A program made the translations under genes and the position numbers. The notes beneath the pieces were generated by a model. That model saw nothing but the letters and a program-made list of their open reading frames with translations, did no database searches and was not told the origin of the DNA. From Hydractinia symbiolongicarpus (Eukaryota > Cnidaria > Hydrozoa > Anthoathecata > Hydractiniidae), in NCBI RefSeq assembly GCF_029227915.1, contig NC_079880.1:16388001-16452000 (forward strand): a DNA stretch of 64,000 nt, in the 5' to 3' direction. The first letter of the stretch is position 1, and each line of letters starts with the position of its first letter. Shown one piece after another: positions 1-8,451 of this stretch.

Positions 1-1277
1 TTACACGTAAATCACGTTGGTCTGCGTGCCTGCGCAGGTTACCATTGGTCTAGTCTTTCCGCTCTCAATACACTAGAACGTCCTAAGTTGTTATTCCTGG
101 TTCCATGGCTTCAGAACGCCGTAATCCACATCCACACGCCATGAAAAGGCTATAATACGGCCCCTGGACGCCTAATAAAGGCCTTACACGTAAATCACGT
201 GGTTCCACGCGTCCAAGCTTGTTACCATTGGTCTAGTTCTTCCACTCTCAATAAACTACGCCGTCCTAAGTTGTTTTTCCTGGTTCCATGGCTTTACAAC
301 GCCGTAAACCACATGCACACGCCATGAAAAAGGCTATAATACGGCCTTTTGACGCCTATTAAATGCCTTACACGTAAATCACTGGGTTCCACGCGTCCAA
401 GCTTGTTACCATTGGTCTAGTTCTTCCGCTCTCAAAACACTACACCTAAGTTATTTTCCCTGGTTCCATGGTTTTACAACGCCGTAAACCACATGCACAC
501 GTCATGAAAAGGCTATAACACGGTCTTTTGACGCCTATTAAATGCCTTACACGTAAATCACGTTGGTCTGCGTGCCTGCGCAGGTTACCATTGGTCTAGT
601 CTTTCCGCTCTCAATACACGAGAGCATCCAAAGTTGTTATTCCTGGTTCCATGGCTTTAGAAAGCCGTAATCCACATGCACACCCCATGAAAAGGCTATA
701 ATACGGACTTTTGATGCCTATTAAATGCCTTACACGTAAATCGCGTGGTTCCGCGTGCCTGCGTAGGTTACCATTGGTCTACTCCTTCCACTCTCAATAC
801 ACTGCGCCGTCCTAAGTTGTTTTTCCTGGTTCCATGGCTTTACAACGCCGTAAACCACATGCAAACTCCATGAAAAGGCTATAATACGGCCTTTTGACGC
901 CTATTAAATGCCTTACACGTAATCGTGTGGTTTCGCGTGCCTGCGCAGGTTACCATTGGTCTAGTCCTTCCACTCACAATACACTAGAACGTCCTAAGTT
1001 GTTATTCCTGGTTCCATGGCTTTAGAAAGCCGTAATCCACATGCACACGCCATGAAAAGGCTATAATACGGCCTTTTGACGCCTAATAAAGGCCTTACAG
1101 GTAAATCACGTGGTTCCACGCGTCCAAGCTTGTTACCATTGGTCTAGTTCTTCCACTCTCATTACACTACGCCGTCCTAAGTTATTTTCCCTGGTTCCAT
1201 GGCTTTACAACGCCGTAAACCACATGCACACGCCATGAAAAGGCTATAATACGGTCTTTTGACGCCTATTAAATGCC

Positions 1278-1460
1278 TTACACGTAAATCACGTTGGTCT
1301 GCGTGCCTGCGCAGGTTACCATTGGTCTAGTCTTTCCGCTCTCAATACACTAGAACGTCCTAAGTTGTTATTCCTGGTTCCATGGCTTCAGAACGCCGTA
1401 ATCCACATCCACACGCCATGAAAAGGCTATAATACGGCCCCTGGACGCCTAATAAAGGCC
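1278..1460 (+). repeat. Reference monomer, family C
   Basis: Type example, 183 bp. The variable block is aatcacgttggtctgcgtg followed by the CCTGCGCAGG palindrome, and the pyrimidine tract is usually ctttccgctctc. It appears identical to the first monomer of the window (1-183). A C sub-variant with gagagcatcc replacing ctagaacgtcc marks the left domain (for example 547, 8452, 13994, 15271, 19084, 19807, 20538, 20904, 22732, 23098). Confidence 0.88.
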
Positions 1461-1472
1461 TTACACGTAAAT

Positions 1473-1489
1473 CACGTGGTTCCACGCGT
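1473..1489. other. Overlapping palindromes in the A-type variable block
   Basis: CACGTG lies at 1473-1478, the near-continuous dyad CGTGG-TT-CCACG at 1475-1486, and ACGCGT at 1484-1489. The sequence shows three overlapping two-fold symmetric elements within 17 bp. CACGTG is also the canonical E-box/G-box core, but binding is not implied. The cluster recurs in most A-type monomers and is partly destroyed in the cgcgggg and cacgggg sub-variants. Confidence 0.8.
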
Positions 1490-1490
1490 C

Positions 1491-1498
1491 CAAGCTTG
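1491..1498. other. CAAGCTTG palindrome (HindIII site), A type
   Basis: An 8-bp perfect palindrome immediately before ttaccattgg. It occupies almost the same position as the CCTGCGCAGG palindrome of B and C monomers, with the centres offset by about one base when ttacc is aligned. Confidence 0.85.
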
Positions 1499-1503
1499 TT
1501 ACC

Positions 1504-1508
1504 ATTGG
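1504..1508 (-). other. CCAAT pentamer on the minus strand
   Basis: ATTGG on the plus strand reads CCAAT on the minus strand, within agaccaatggt. Its flanks fit the usual purine-purine-CCAAT-S-R form of NF-Y sites. The pentamer recurs once per monomer except in variants with atttgtctag, cctttggcc or ttatttgg. Function is not implied; it is a fixed short motif of the repeat. Confidence 0.6.
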
Positions 1509-1603
1509 TCTAGTTCTTCCACTCTCAATAAACTACGCCGTCCTAAGTTGTTTTTCCTGGTTCCATGGCTTTACAACGCCGTAAACCACATGCACACGCC
1601 ATG

Positions 1604-1625
1604 AAAAGGCTATAATACGGCCTTT
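1604..1625. other. Hairpin dyad AAAAGGC...GCCTTTT at monomer end
   Basis: In most monomers aaaaggc, a 9-base spacer (tataatacg) and gccttttg form a 7-bp perfect inverted repeat. In this reference copy the right arm is gcctttc, so the stem is 6 bp. Many monomers add a second, competing dyad, because the right arm ggccttt can also pair with the aaaggcc just before the next ttacacg box. This is the strongest stem potential I saw in the monomer. Confidence 0.75.
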
Positions 1626-1825
1626 CAACGTCTATTAAATGCCTTACACGTAAATCGCGGGGTTCCACGCGTCCAAGCTTGTTACCATTGGTCTAGTTCT
1701 TCCACTCTCAATACACTACGCCGTCCTAAGTTGTTTTCCCTGGTTCCACGCCTTTACAACGCCGTAAACCACATGCACACGCGTCTAAAGGCTGCAATAC
1801 GGCCTTTTGCCGCCCATTAAATGCC

Positions 1826-2007
1826 TTACACGTAATCGTGTGGTTTCGCGTGCCTGCGCAGGTTACCATTGGTCTAGTCCTTCCACTCTCAATACACTAG
1901 AACGTCCTAAGTTGTTATTCCTGGTTCCATGGCTTCAGAACGCCGTAATCCACATGCACACGCCATGAAAAGGCTATAATACGGCCCCTGGACGCCTAAT
2001 AAAGGCC
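1826..2007 (+). repeat. Reference monomer, family B
   Basis: Type example, 182 bp. It starts ttacacgtaatcgtgtgg, one A shorter than family A, and continues tttcgcgtgcctgcgcaggttacc. The HindIII palindrome of family A is replaced here by the 10-bp palindrome CCTGCGCAGG. B monomers often precede or follow A monomers in the left half, giving A/B alternation. Many carry cactagaacg and ttattcctgg downstream. Confidence 0.88.
1853..1862. other. CCTGCGCAGG palindrome, B/C type
   Basis: A 10-bp perfect palindrome directly before ttaccattgg in family B. The same sequence occurs in family C and in some other monomers. Variants gcgtagg, gcgctgg and tgcaaagg break the symmetry. Confidence 0.85.
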
Positions 2008-3833
2008 TTACACGTAAATCACGTGGTTCCACGCGTCCAAGCTTGTTACCATTGGTCTAGTTCTTCCACTCTCAATACAATACGCCGTCATAAGTTGTTT
2101 TTCCTGGTTCCATGGCTTTACAACGCCGTAAACCACATGCACACGCCATGAAAAGGCTATAATACGGCCTTTTAACGCCTATTAAATGCCTTACACGTAA
2201 ATCGCGGGGTTCCACGCGTCCAAGCTTGTTACCATTGGTCTAGTTCTTCCACTCTCAATACATTACGCCGTCCTAAGTTGTTTTCCCTGGTTCCACGCCT
2301 TTACAACACCGTAAACCACATGCACACGCCATGAAAAGGCTATAATACGGCCTTTTGACGCCTATTAAATGCCTTACACGTAATCGTGTGGTCTCGCGTG
2401 CCTGCGCAGGTTACCATTGGTCTAGTCCTTCCACTCTCAATACACTAGAACGTCCTAAGTTGTTATTCCTGGTTCCATGGCTTTAGAAAGCCGTAATCCA
2501 CATGCACACGCCATGAAAAGGCTATAATACGGCCTTTTGACGCCTAATAAAGGCCTTACTGGTAAATCAGGTGGTTCCACCCGTCCAAGCTTGTAACCAT
2601 TGGTCTAGTTCTTTCACTCTCAATACACGAGAGCGTCCTAAGTTGTTTTCCCTGGTTCCACGCCTTTACAACGCCGTAAACCACATGCACACGCGTCTAA
2701 AGGCTGCAATACGGCCTTTTGCCGCCCATTAAATGCCTTACACGTAATCGTGTATTTTCGCGCGCCTGCGCAGGTTACCATTGGCCTAGTCCTTCCACTC
2801 TCAATACACCAGAACGTCCTAAGTTGTTATTCCTGGTTCCATGGCTTCAGAACGCCGTAATCCACATGCACACGCCATGAAAAGGCTATAATACGGCCCC
2901 TGGACGCCTAATAAAGGCCTTACACGTAAATCACGTGGTTCCACGCGTCCAAGCTTGTTACCATTGGTCTAGTTCTTCCACTCTCAATACACTACGCCGT
3001 CATAAGTTGTTTTTCCTGGTTCCATGGCTTTACAACGCCGTAAACCACATGCACACGCCATGAAAAGGCTATAATACGGCCTTTTAACGCCTATTAAATG
3101 CCTTACACGTACATCGCGGGGTACCACGCGTCCAAGCTTGTTACCATTGGTCTAGTTCTTCCACTCTCAATACACTACGCCGTCCAAAGCTGTTTTCCCT
3201 TGTTCCACGCCTTTACAACGCCGTAAACCACATGCACACGCCATGAAAAGGCTATAATACGGCCTTTTGACGCCTATTAAATGCCTTACACGTAATCGTG
3301 TGGTTTCGCATGCCTGCGCAGGTTACCATTGGTCTAGTCCTTCCACTCTCAATACACTAGAACGTCCTAAGTTGTTATTCCTGGTTCCATGGCTTTAGAA
3401 AGCCGTAATCCACATGCACACGCCATGAAAAGGCTATAATACGGCCTTTTGACGCCTAATAAAGGCCTTACTGGTAAATCACGTGGTTCCACCCGTCCAA
3501 GCTTGTAACCATTGGTCTAGTTCTTTTACTCTCAATACACGAGAGCGTCCTAAGTTGTTTTTCCTGGTTCCATGGCTTTACAACGCTGTAAACCACATGC
3601 ACACGCCATGAAAAGGCTATAATACGGACTTTTGATGCCTATTAAATGCCTTACACGTAAATCGCGTGGTTCCGCGTGCCTGCGCAGGTTACCATTGGTC
3701 TACTCCTTCCACTCTCAATACACTACGCCGTCCTAAGTTGTTTTTCCTGGTTCCATGGCTTTACAACGCCGTAAACCACATGCACACGCCATGAAAAAGC
3801 TATAATACGGCCTTTTGACGCCTATTAAATGCC

Positions 3834-4015
3834 ATACACGTACATTGCGTGGTTCTGCGTCAATGCAAAGGTTACCATTGGTCTAGTCCTTCCACTGTCA
3901 ATGCACTACGACGTCCTAAGTTGTTTTCTCTGGCTCCATAGCTTTGGAACGCCGTCAACTACATGCACACGCCATTGAAAAGCAATAATACCGCCTTTGC
4001 CGCCTAATAAAGTCC
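3834..4015 (+). repeat. Reference monomer, family H
   Basis: Type example, 182 bp. It starts atacacgtacattgcgtgg (the usual ttacacg box is altered to atacacg) and continues ttctgcgtcaatgcaaaggttacc. Related copies have gcgtcactgcacagg. Its tail, ccattgaaaagcaataataccgcc, differs from the usual ccatgaaaaggctataatacgg. Copies occur near 5.2, 11.0, 12.4, 24.8, 26.2, 32.8, 34.4, 44.4 and 47.5 kb, and they tag duplicated blocks. Confidence 0.85.
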
Positions 4016-4088
4016 TTACACGTAAATCACGTTGGTCTGCGTGTCTGCGCAGGTTACCATTGGTCTAGTTCTTCCACTCTCAATGCAC

Positions 4089-4100
4089 TAGGACGTCCTA
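4089..4100. other. TAGGACGTCCTA 12-bp palindrome
   Basis: Perfect 12-bp palindrome in monomers with cactaggacgtcctaag (here, near 5968, and in many right-domain copies). Other monomers have ctacgacgtcc (GACGTC only), ctagaacgtcc or ctacgccgtcc, with shorter or no symmetry. It is the third position in the monomer where a palindrome exists in one sequence state. Confidence 0.75.
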
Positions 4101-4198
4101 AGTTGTTTTCCCTGGCTCCATGTCTTTACAACGCCGTAAAACAAATGCACACGCCATGAAAAGGCTATAATACGTCCTTTTGACGCCTATCAAAAGCC

Positions 4199-4381
4199 TT
4201 ACACTTAAATTACGTGGTTCCACGCGTCCAAGCTTGCTCTCATTGGTCTATTCCTTCCATTCTCTATGGACTAGAACGTCCTAAGTTGTTTTCCCTGGTT
4301 CCATGGCTTTAGAACGCCGTAAACCACATGCACACGCCATAAAAAGGCTTTAATGCGTCCTTTTGCGGCCTATTAAAAGCC
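4199..4381 (+). repeat. Reference monomer, family F
   Basis: Type example, 183 bp. It begins ttacacttaaattacgtgg, where cacttaa replaces cacgtaa, and continues ccacgcgtccaagcttgctctcattggtctattcc. The change of ttacc to ctctc and of tagtcc to tattcc makes it easy to spot. F monomers are scattered on the left and frequent on the right, where the start is often ttaaacttaaatt. Confidence 0.87.
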
Positions 4382-4563
4382 TTACACGTAAATCACGTGG
4401 TTCCACGCGTCCAAACTTGTTACCATTGGCCTAGTCCTTCCACTGTCATTACACTACGACGTTCTAAGTTGTTCTTCCTGTCTCCATGCCTTGGGAACGC
4501 CGTAAACTACATGCAAAGGACTCTAAAGGCTGTAATACGGTCTTTTGCGGCCTATTAAAGGCC

Positions 4564-4745
4564 TTACACGTAAATTACGTCGTTCCACGCGTCAATGACG
4601 ATTACGATTTGTCTAGTCCTTCCATTCTCAATGGACTAGAACGTCCTAAGTCGTTTTCCTCAGCGCCAAGGCTGTACAACGCCGTCAACTACGTGCACAT
4701 GCGTCTGAAGGCTGCAATACGGCCTTTTGCCGCCTATTAAAGGCC
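4564..4745 (+). repeat. Reference monomer, family D
   Basis: Type example, 182 bp. The variable block is aaattacgtcgttccacgcg followed by tcaatgacggttacga; other copies have tccatgacgg. The rest is also distinctive: ccattctcaatggactagaacg, cagcgccaaggctgtacaacg and acatgcgtctgaaggctgc. D monomers usually follow a monomer carrying gccttgggaacgccg and atgcaaaggactc. This pair recurs near 11.7, 26.7, 28.9, 30.7, 42.3, 42.9, 45.6, 53.7, 55.9, 57.7, 59.0, 61.0 and 61.9 kb. An 84-codon open frame recurs with many of these pairs and is not evidence of a gene. Confidence 0.88.
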
Positions 4746-5111
4746 TTACACGTAAATCAGGTAGGTCCGCGTGCCTGCGCAGGTTACCATTGGTCTAGTC
4801 CTTCCACTGTCAATGGACTAGAACGTCCTAAGTTGTTATTCCTGGTTCCATGGCTTCAGAACGCCGTAATCCACATGCACACGCCATGAAAAGGCTATAA
4901 TACGGCCCCTGGACGCCTAATAAAGGCCTTACACGTAAATCACGTGGTTCCACGCGTCCAAGCTTGTTACCATTGGTCTAGTTCTTCCACTCTCAATACA
5001 CTAAGCCGTCCTAAGTTGTTTTTCCTGGTTCCATGGCTTTAAAACGCCGTAAACCACATGCACACGCCATGAAAAGGCTATAATACGGCCTTTTAACGCC
5101 TATTAAATGCC

Positions 5112-5179
5112 TTACACGTAAACGTGTGGTTTCGCTATAATAAGGCTATAATACGGCCGTTTGACGCCTATTAAATGCC
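5112..5179 (+). repeat. Stub monomer, 68 bp
   Basis: The box ttacacgtaaacgtgtgg is followed after ggtttcgc directly by tataataaggctataatacgg, so about 114 bp of monomer interior is missing. The same stub, with the same junction, is at 12285-12352. It is a unique tag showing that both long-unit copies descend from one ancestor. Confidence 0.88.
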
Positions 5180-7175
5180 ATACACGTACATCGCTTCGTT
5201 CTGCGTCACTGCACAGGTTACCATTGGTCTAGTCCTTCCACTGTCAATGCACTACGACGTCCTAAGTTGTTTTCTCTGGCTCCATAGCTTTGGAACGCCG
5301 TCAACTACGTGCACACGCCATTGAAAAGCAATAATACTGCCTTTTGCCGCCTAATAAAGTCCTTACACGTAAATCACGTTGGCTTGCGTGCCTGCGCTGG
5401 TTACCATTGGTCTAGTCCTTCCACTGTCAATGCACTACGACGTCCTAAGTTATTTTCTCTGGCTCCATGGCCTTGGAACGCCGTCAATTACATGCACACA
5501 CGTCTATAACTAGCAATATGGCATTTTGCCGCCTAATAAAAGCCTTACACGTAAGTTTGACGGTTCCACGCGTCCATACCGGTTACCATTGGTCTAGTCC
5601 TTCCATTCTCAATGGACTTAAAGTTATTTTCTCCAGCGACAAGGCTGTACAACGCAGTCAACTACGTGCACATGCGTCTAAAAGCTGCAATACGGCCTAT
5701 TGCCGCCCATTAAATGCCTTACACGTAATCGTGAGGTTTCGCGTGCCTGCGCAGGTTACCATTGGTCTAGTCCTTCCACCCTCAATACACTAGAACGTCC
5801 TAAGTTGTTATTCCTGGTTCCATGGCTTCAGAACGCCGTAATCCACATGCACACGCCATGAAAAGGCTATAATACGGCCATTTGCCGCCTATTAAAGGCC
5901 TTACACGTAAATCGTGTGGTTCTGCGTGACTGCGCAGGTTACTATTGGTCTAGTTCTTCCACTCTCAATGCACTAGGACGTCCTAAGTTGTTTTCCCTGG
6001 CACCATGACTTTACAACGCCGTAAATCACATGCACACGCCATGAAAAGGCTATAATACGTCCTTTTGACGCCTATCAAAGGCCTTACACTTAAATTACGT
6101 GGTTCCACGCGTCCAAGCTCGCTCTCATTGGACTATTCCTTCCATTCTCAATGGACTAGAACGTCCCAAGTTGTTTTCCCTGGTTCCATGGCTTTAGAAC
6201 GCCGTAAACCACATGCACACGCCATAAAAAGGCTTTAATGCGTCCTTTTGCGGCCTATTAAAGGCCTTACACATAAATCACGTGGTTCCACGCGTCCATG
6301 ACGGTTACGATTGGTCTAGTCCTTCCATTCTCAATGGACTAGAACGTCCTAAGTTGTTTTCCTCAGCGCCAAGGCTGTACAACGCAGTCAACTACGTGCA
6401 CATGCGTCTAAAAGCTGCAATACGGCCTATTGCCGCCCATTAAATGCCTTACATGTAATCGTGTGGTTTCGCGTGCCTGCGCAGGTTACTATTGGTCTAG
6501 TTCTTCCACTCTTAATACACTACGACGTCCTAAGTTGTTTTCTCTGGCTCCATAGCTTTACAACGCCGTAAACCACATGCACACGCCAAAAAAGGCTATA
6601 ATACCGCCTTTTGCCGCCTAATAAAGTCCTTACACGTAAATCACGTTGGTCTGCGTGCCTGCGCAGGTTGCCATTGGTCTAGTTCTTCCACTCTCAATAC
6701 ACGAGAGCGTCCTAAGTTGTTATTCCTGGTTCCATGGCTTTAGAAACCCGTAATCCACATGCACACGCCATGAAAAGGCTATAATACGGCCTTTTGACGC
6801 CTATTAAATGCCTTACACGTATATCGCGTGGTTCCGCGTGCCTGCGCAGGTTACCATTGGTCTAGTCCTTCCACTCTCAATACACTAGAACGTCCTAAGT
6901 TGTTAATCCTGGTTCCATGGCTTTACAACGCCGTAAACCACATGCACACGCCATGAAAAAGGCTATAATACGGCCTTTTGACGCCTATTAAATGCCTTAC
7001 ACGTAAATCACGGGGTTCCACGCGTCCAAGCTTGTTACCATTGGTCTAGTTCTTCCACTCTCAAAACACTACACCTAAGTTATTTTCCCTGGTTCCATGG
7101 TTTTACAACGCCGTAAACCACATGCACACGTCATGAAAAGGCTATAACACGGTCTTTTGACGCCTATTAAATGCC

Positions 7176-8451
7176 TTACACGTAAATCGTGTGGTTCTGC
7201 GTGACTGCGCAGGTTACTATTGGTCTAGTTCTTCCACTCTCAATGCACTAGGACGTCCTAAGTTGTTTTCCCTGGTTCCATGGCTTTACAACGCCGTAAA
7301 CCACATGCAAACTCCATGAAAAGGCTATAATACGGCCTTTTGACGCCTATTAAATGCCTTACACGTAATCGTGTGGTTTTGCGTGCCTGCGCAGGTTACC
7401 ATTGGTCTAGTCCTTCCACCCTCAATACACTAGAACGTCCTAAGTTGTTATTCCTGGTTCCATGGCTTCAGAACGCCGTAATCCACATGCACACGCCATG
7501 AAAAGGCTATAATACGGCCATTTGCCGCCTATTAAAGGCCTTACACGTAAATCGTGTGGTTCTGCGTGACTGCGCAGGTTACTATTGGTCTAGTTCTTCC
7601 ACTCTCAATGCACTAGGACGTCCTAAGTTGTTTTCCCTGGCACCATGACTTTACAACGCCGTAAATCACATGCACACGCCATGAAAAGGCTATAATACGT
7701 CCTTTTGACGCCTATCAAAGGCCTTACACTTAAATTACGTGGTTCCACGCGTCCAAGCTCGCTCTCATTGGACTATTCCTTCCATTCTCAATGGACTAGA
7801 ACGTCCCAAGTTGTTTTCCCTGGTTCCATGGCTTTAGAACGCCGTAAACCACATGAACACGCCAAAAAAGGCTATAATACCGCCTTTTGCCGCCTAATAA
7901 AGTCCTTACACGTAAATCACGTTGGTCTGCGTGCCTGCGCAGGTTGCCATTGGTCTAGTTCTTCCACTCTCAATACACGAGAGCGTCCTAAGTTGTTATT
8001 CCTGGTTCCATGGCTTTAGAAAGCCGTAATCCACATGCACACGCCATGAAAAGGCTATAATACGGCCATTTGACGCCTATTAAATGCCTTACACGTATAT
8101 CGCGTGGTTCCGCGTGCCTGCGCAGGTTACCATTGGTCTAGTCCTTCCACTCTCAATACACTAGAACGTCCTAAGTTGTTAATCCTGGTTCCATGGCTTT
8201 ACAACGCCGTAAACCACATGCACACGCCATGAAAAAGGCTATAATACGGCCTTTTGACGCCTATTAAATGCCTTACACGTAAATCACGGGGTTCCACGCG
8301 TCCAAGCTTGTTACCATTGGTCTAGTTCTTCCACTCTCAAAACACTACACCTAAGTTATTTTCCCTGGTTCCATGGTTTTACAACGCCGTAAACCACATG
8401 CACACGTCATGAAAAGGCTATAACACGGTCTTTTGACGCCTATTAATTGCC
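7176..8451 (+). repeat. Internal duplication of 5.72-7.17 kb
   Basis: From about 7360 the sequence repeats 5.72-6.21 kb at an offset of 1,640 bp. At about 7860 it jumps forward by 364 bp (two monomers) and repeats 6.585-7.17 kb at an offset of 1,276 bp. The junction joins ccacatgaacac to gccaaaaaaggctataatacc. This seven-monomer insert is missing from copy 2 of the long unit, so it was either gained in copy 1 or lost in copy 2. Confidence 0.8.

Larger units (their letters stand above)
1..1620 (+). repeat. 7-monomer unit (1,277 bp) plus start of a second
   Basis: Positions 1 to about 360 match 1278 to about 1620 at an offset of exactly 1,277 bp (C monomer then A monomer with cactctcaataaactacgcc). 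The unit order is C, A, the short monomer at 368 with aaaacactacaccta, C with gagagcatcc (547), a gcgtagg/tactcc monomer (730), B with cactcac (913), and A with acaggtaaatc (1095). The same 7-mer is tandem at 13.7-16.2 kb, so the window opens inside an expansion of this unit. Confidence 0.8.
1461..1643 (+). repeat. Reference monomer, family A (HindIII type)
   Basis: Type example of the commonest family, 183 bp. Its variable block reads atcacgtggttccacgcg followed by tccaagcttgttacc, so it holds a CACGTG hexamer, an MluI site and a HindIII site. By hand count it contains about 82 G+C (45%), with 52 C against 30 G and 11 CpG. Sub-variants have cacgggg or cgcgggg instead of cacgtgg. A-type monomers occur throughout the window, so HindIII digestion of the array should give a ladder of 182-bp multiples. 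Confidence 0.9.
547..8451 (+). repeat. Long higher-order unit, copy 1 (7,905 bp)
   Basis: Starts at a C monomer with gagagcatcc, which recurs at 8452 and 13994. Compared with copy 2 (8452-13993), the two run in parallel with near-identical variants. Offsets are 7,905 (547-912), 7,174 then 7,173 (1644-5.4 kb) and 6,818 (5.78-7.17 kb). Copy 1 therefore has an extra 731 bp (913-1643, 4 monomers), an extra 355 bp (about 5.42-5.77 kb, 2 monomers), an extra 1,276 bp (7176-8451, 7 monomers) and one extra base near 3627. These add up exactly to the 2,363-bp length difference. Confidence 0.85.

Noticed and set aside
1478-1495. RNA polymerase III B-box or tRNA-derived repeat (ggttccacgcgtcc)
   Set aside because: It lacks the GGTTCGAATCC spacing and the central CGA, no A-box was recognised at the right distance, and no cloverleaf could be drawn.
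1604-1625. Bacterial-type -10 box (TATAAT in ggctataatacgg)
   Set aside because: It is present in most monomers, has no good -35 partner and no downstream gene, and the array is evidently eukaryotic satellite.
2001-2010. AATAAA polyadenylation signal in cctaataaagg
   Set aside because: It is one of two common states of a monomer position (cctaataaa or cctattaaa). With no transcription unit in sight it cannot be called functional.
4486-4740. Recurring 84-codon open frames beginning MPWERRKLHAKDSKG and similar
   Set aside because: They recur only where particular monomer pairs recur, start and stop at satellite-internal ATG and TAA triplets, shift frame with monomer length (182 against 183 bp) and never exceed 108 codons. 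They are artefacts of a tandem repeat.
4564-4745. CENP-B box in D-type monomers (cgtcgttccacgcgtcc)
   Set aside because: Against the essential positions of the mammalian box, several bases mismatch, including the CGGG part. The ttcgcgtgcctgcgc of B monomers also fails at the central A and the CGGG. No acceptable match was found on either strand.
5112-5179. Possible transposon insertion or excision scar
   Set aside because: The stub joins satellite to satellite with no foreign bases, target-site duplication or terminal repeats; a deletion is sufficient.
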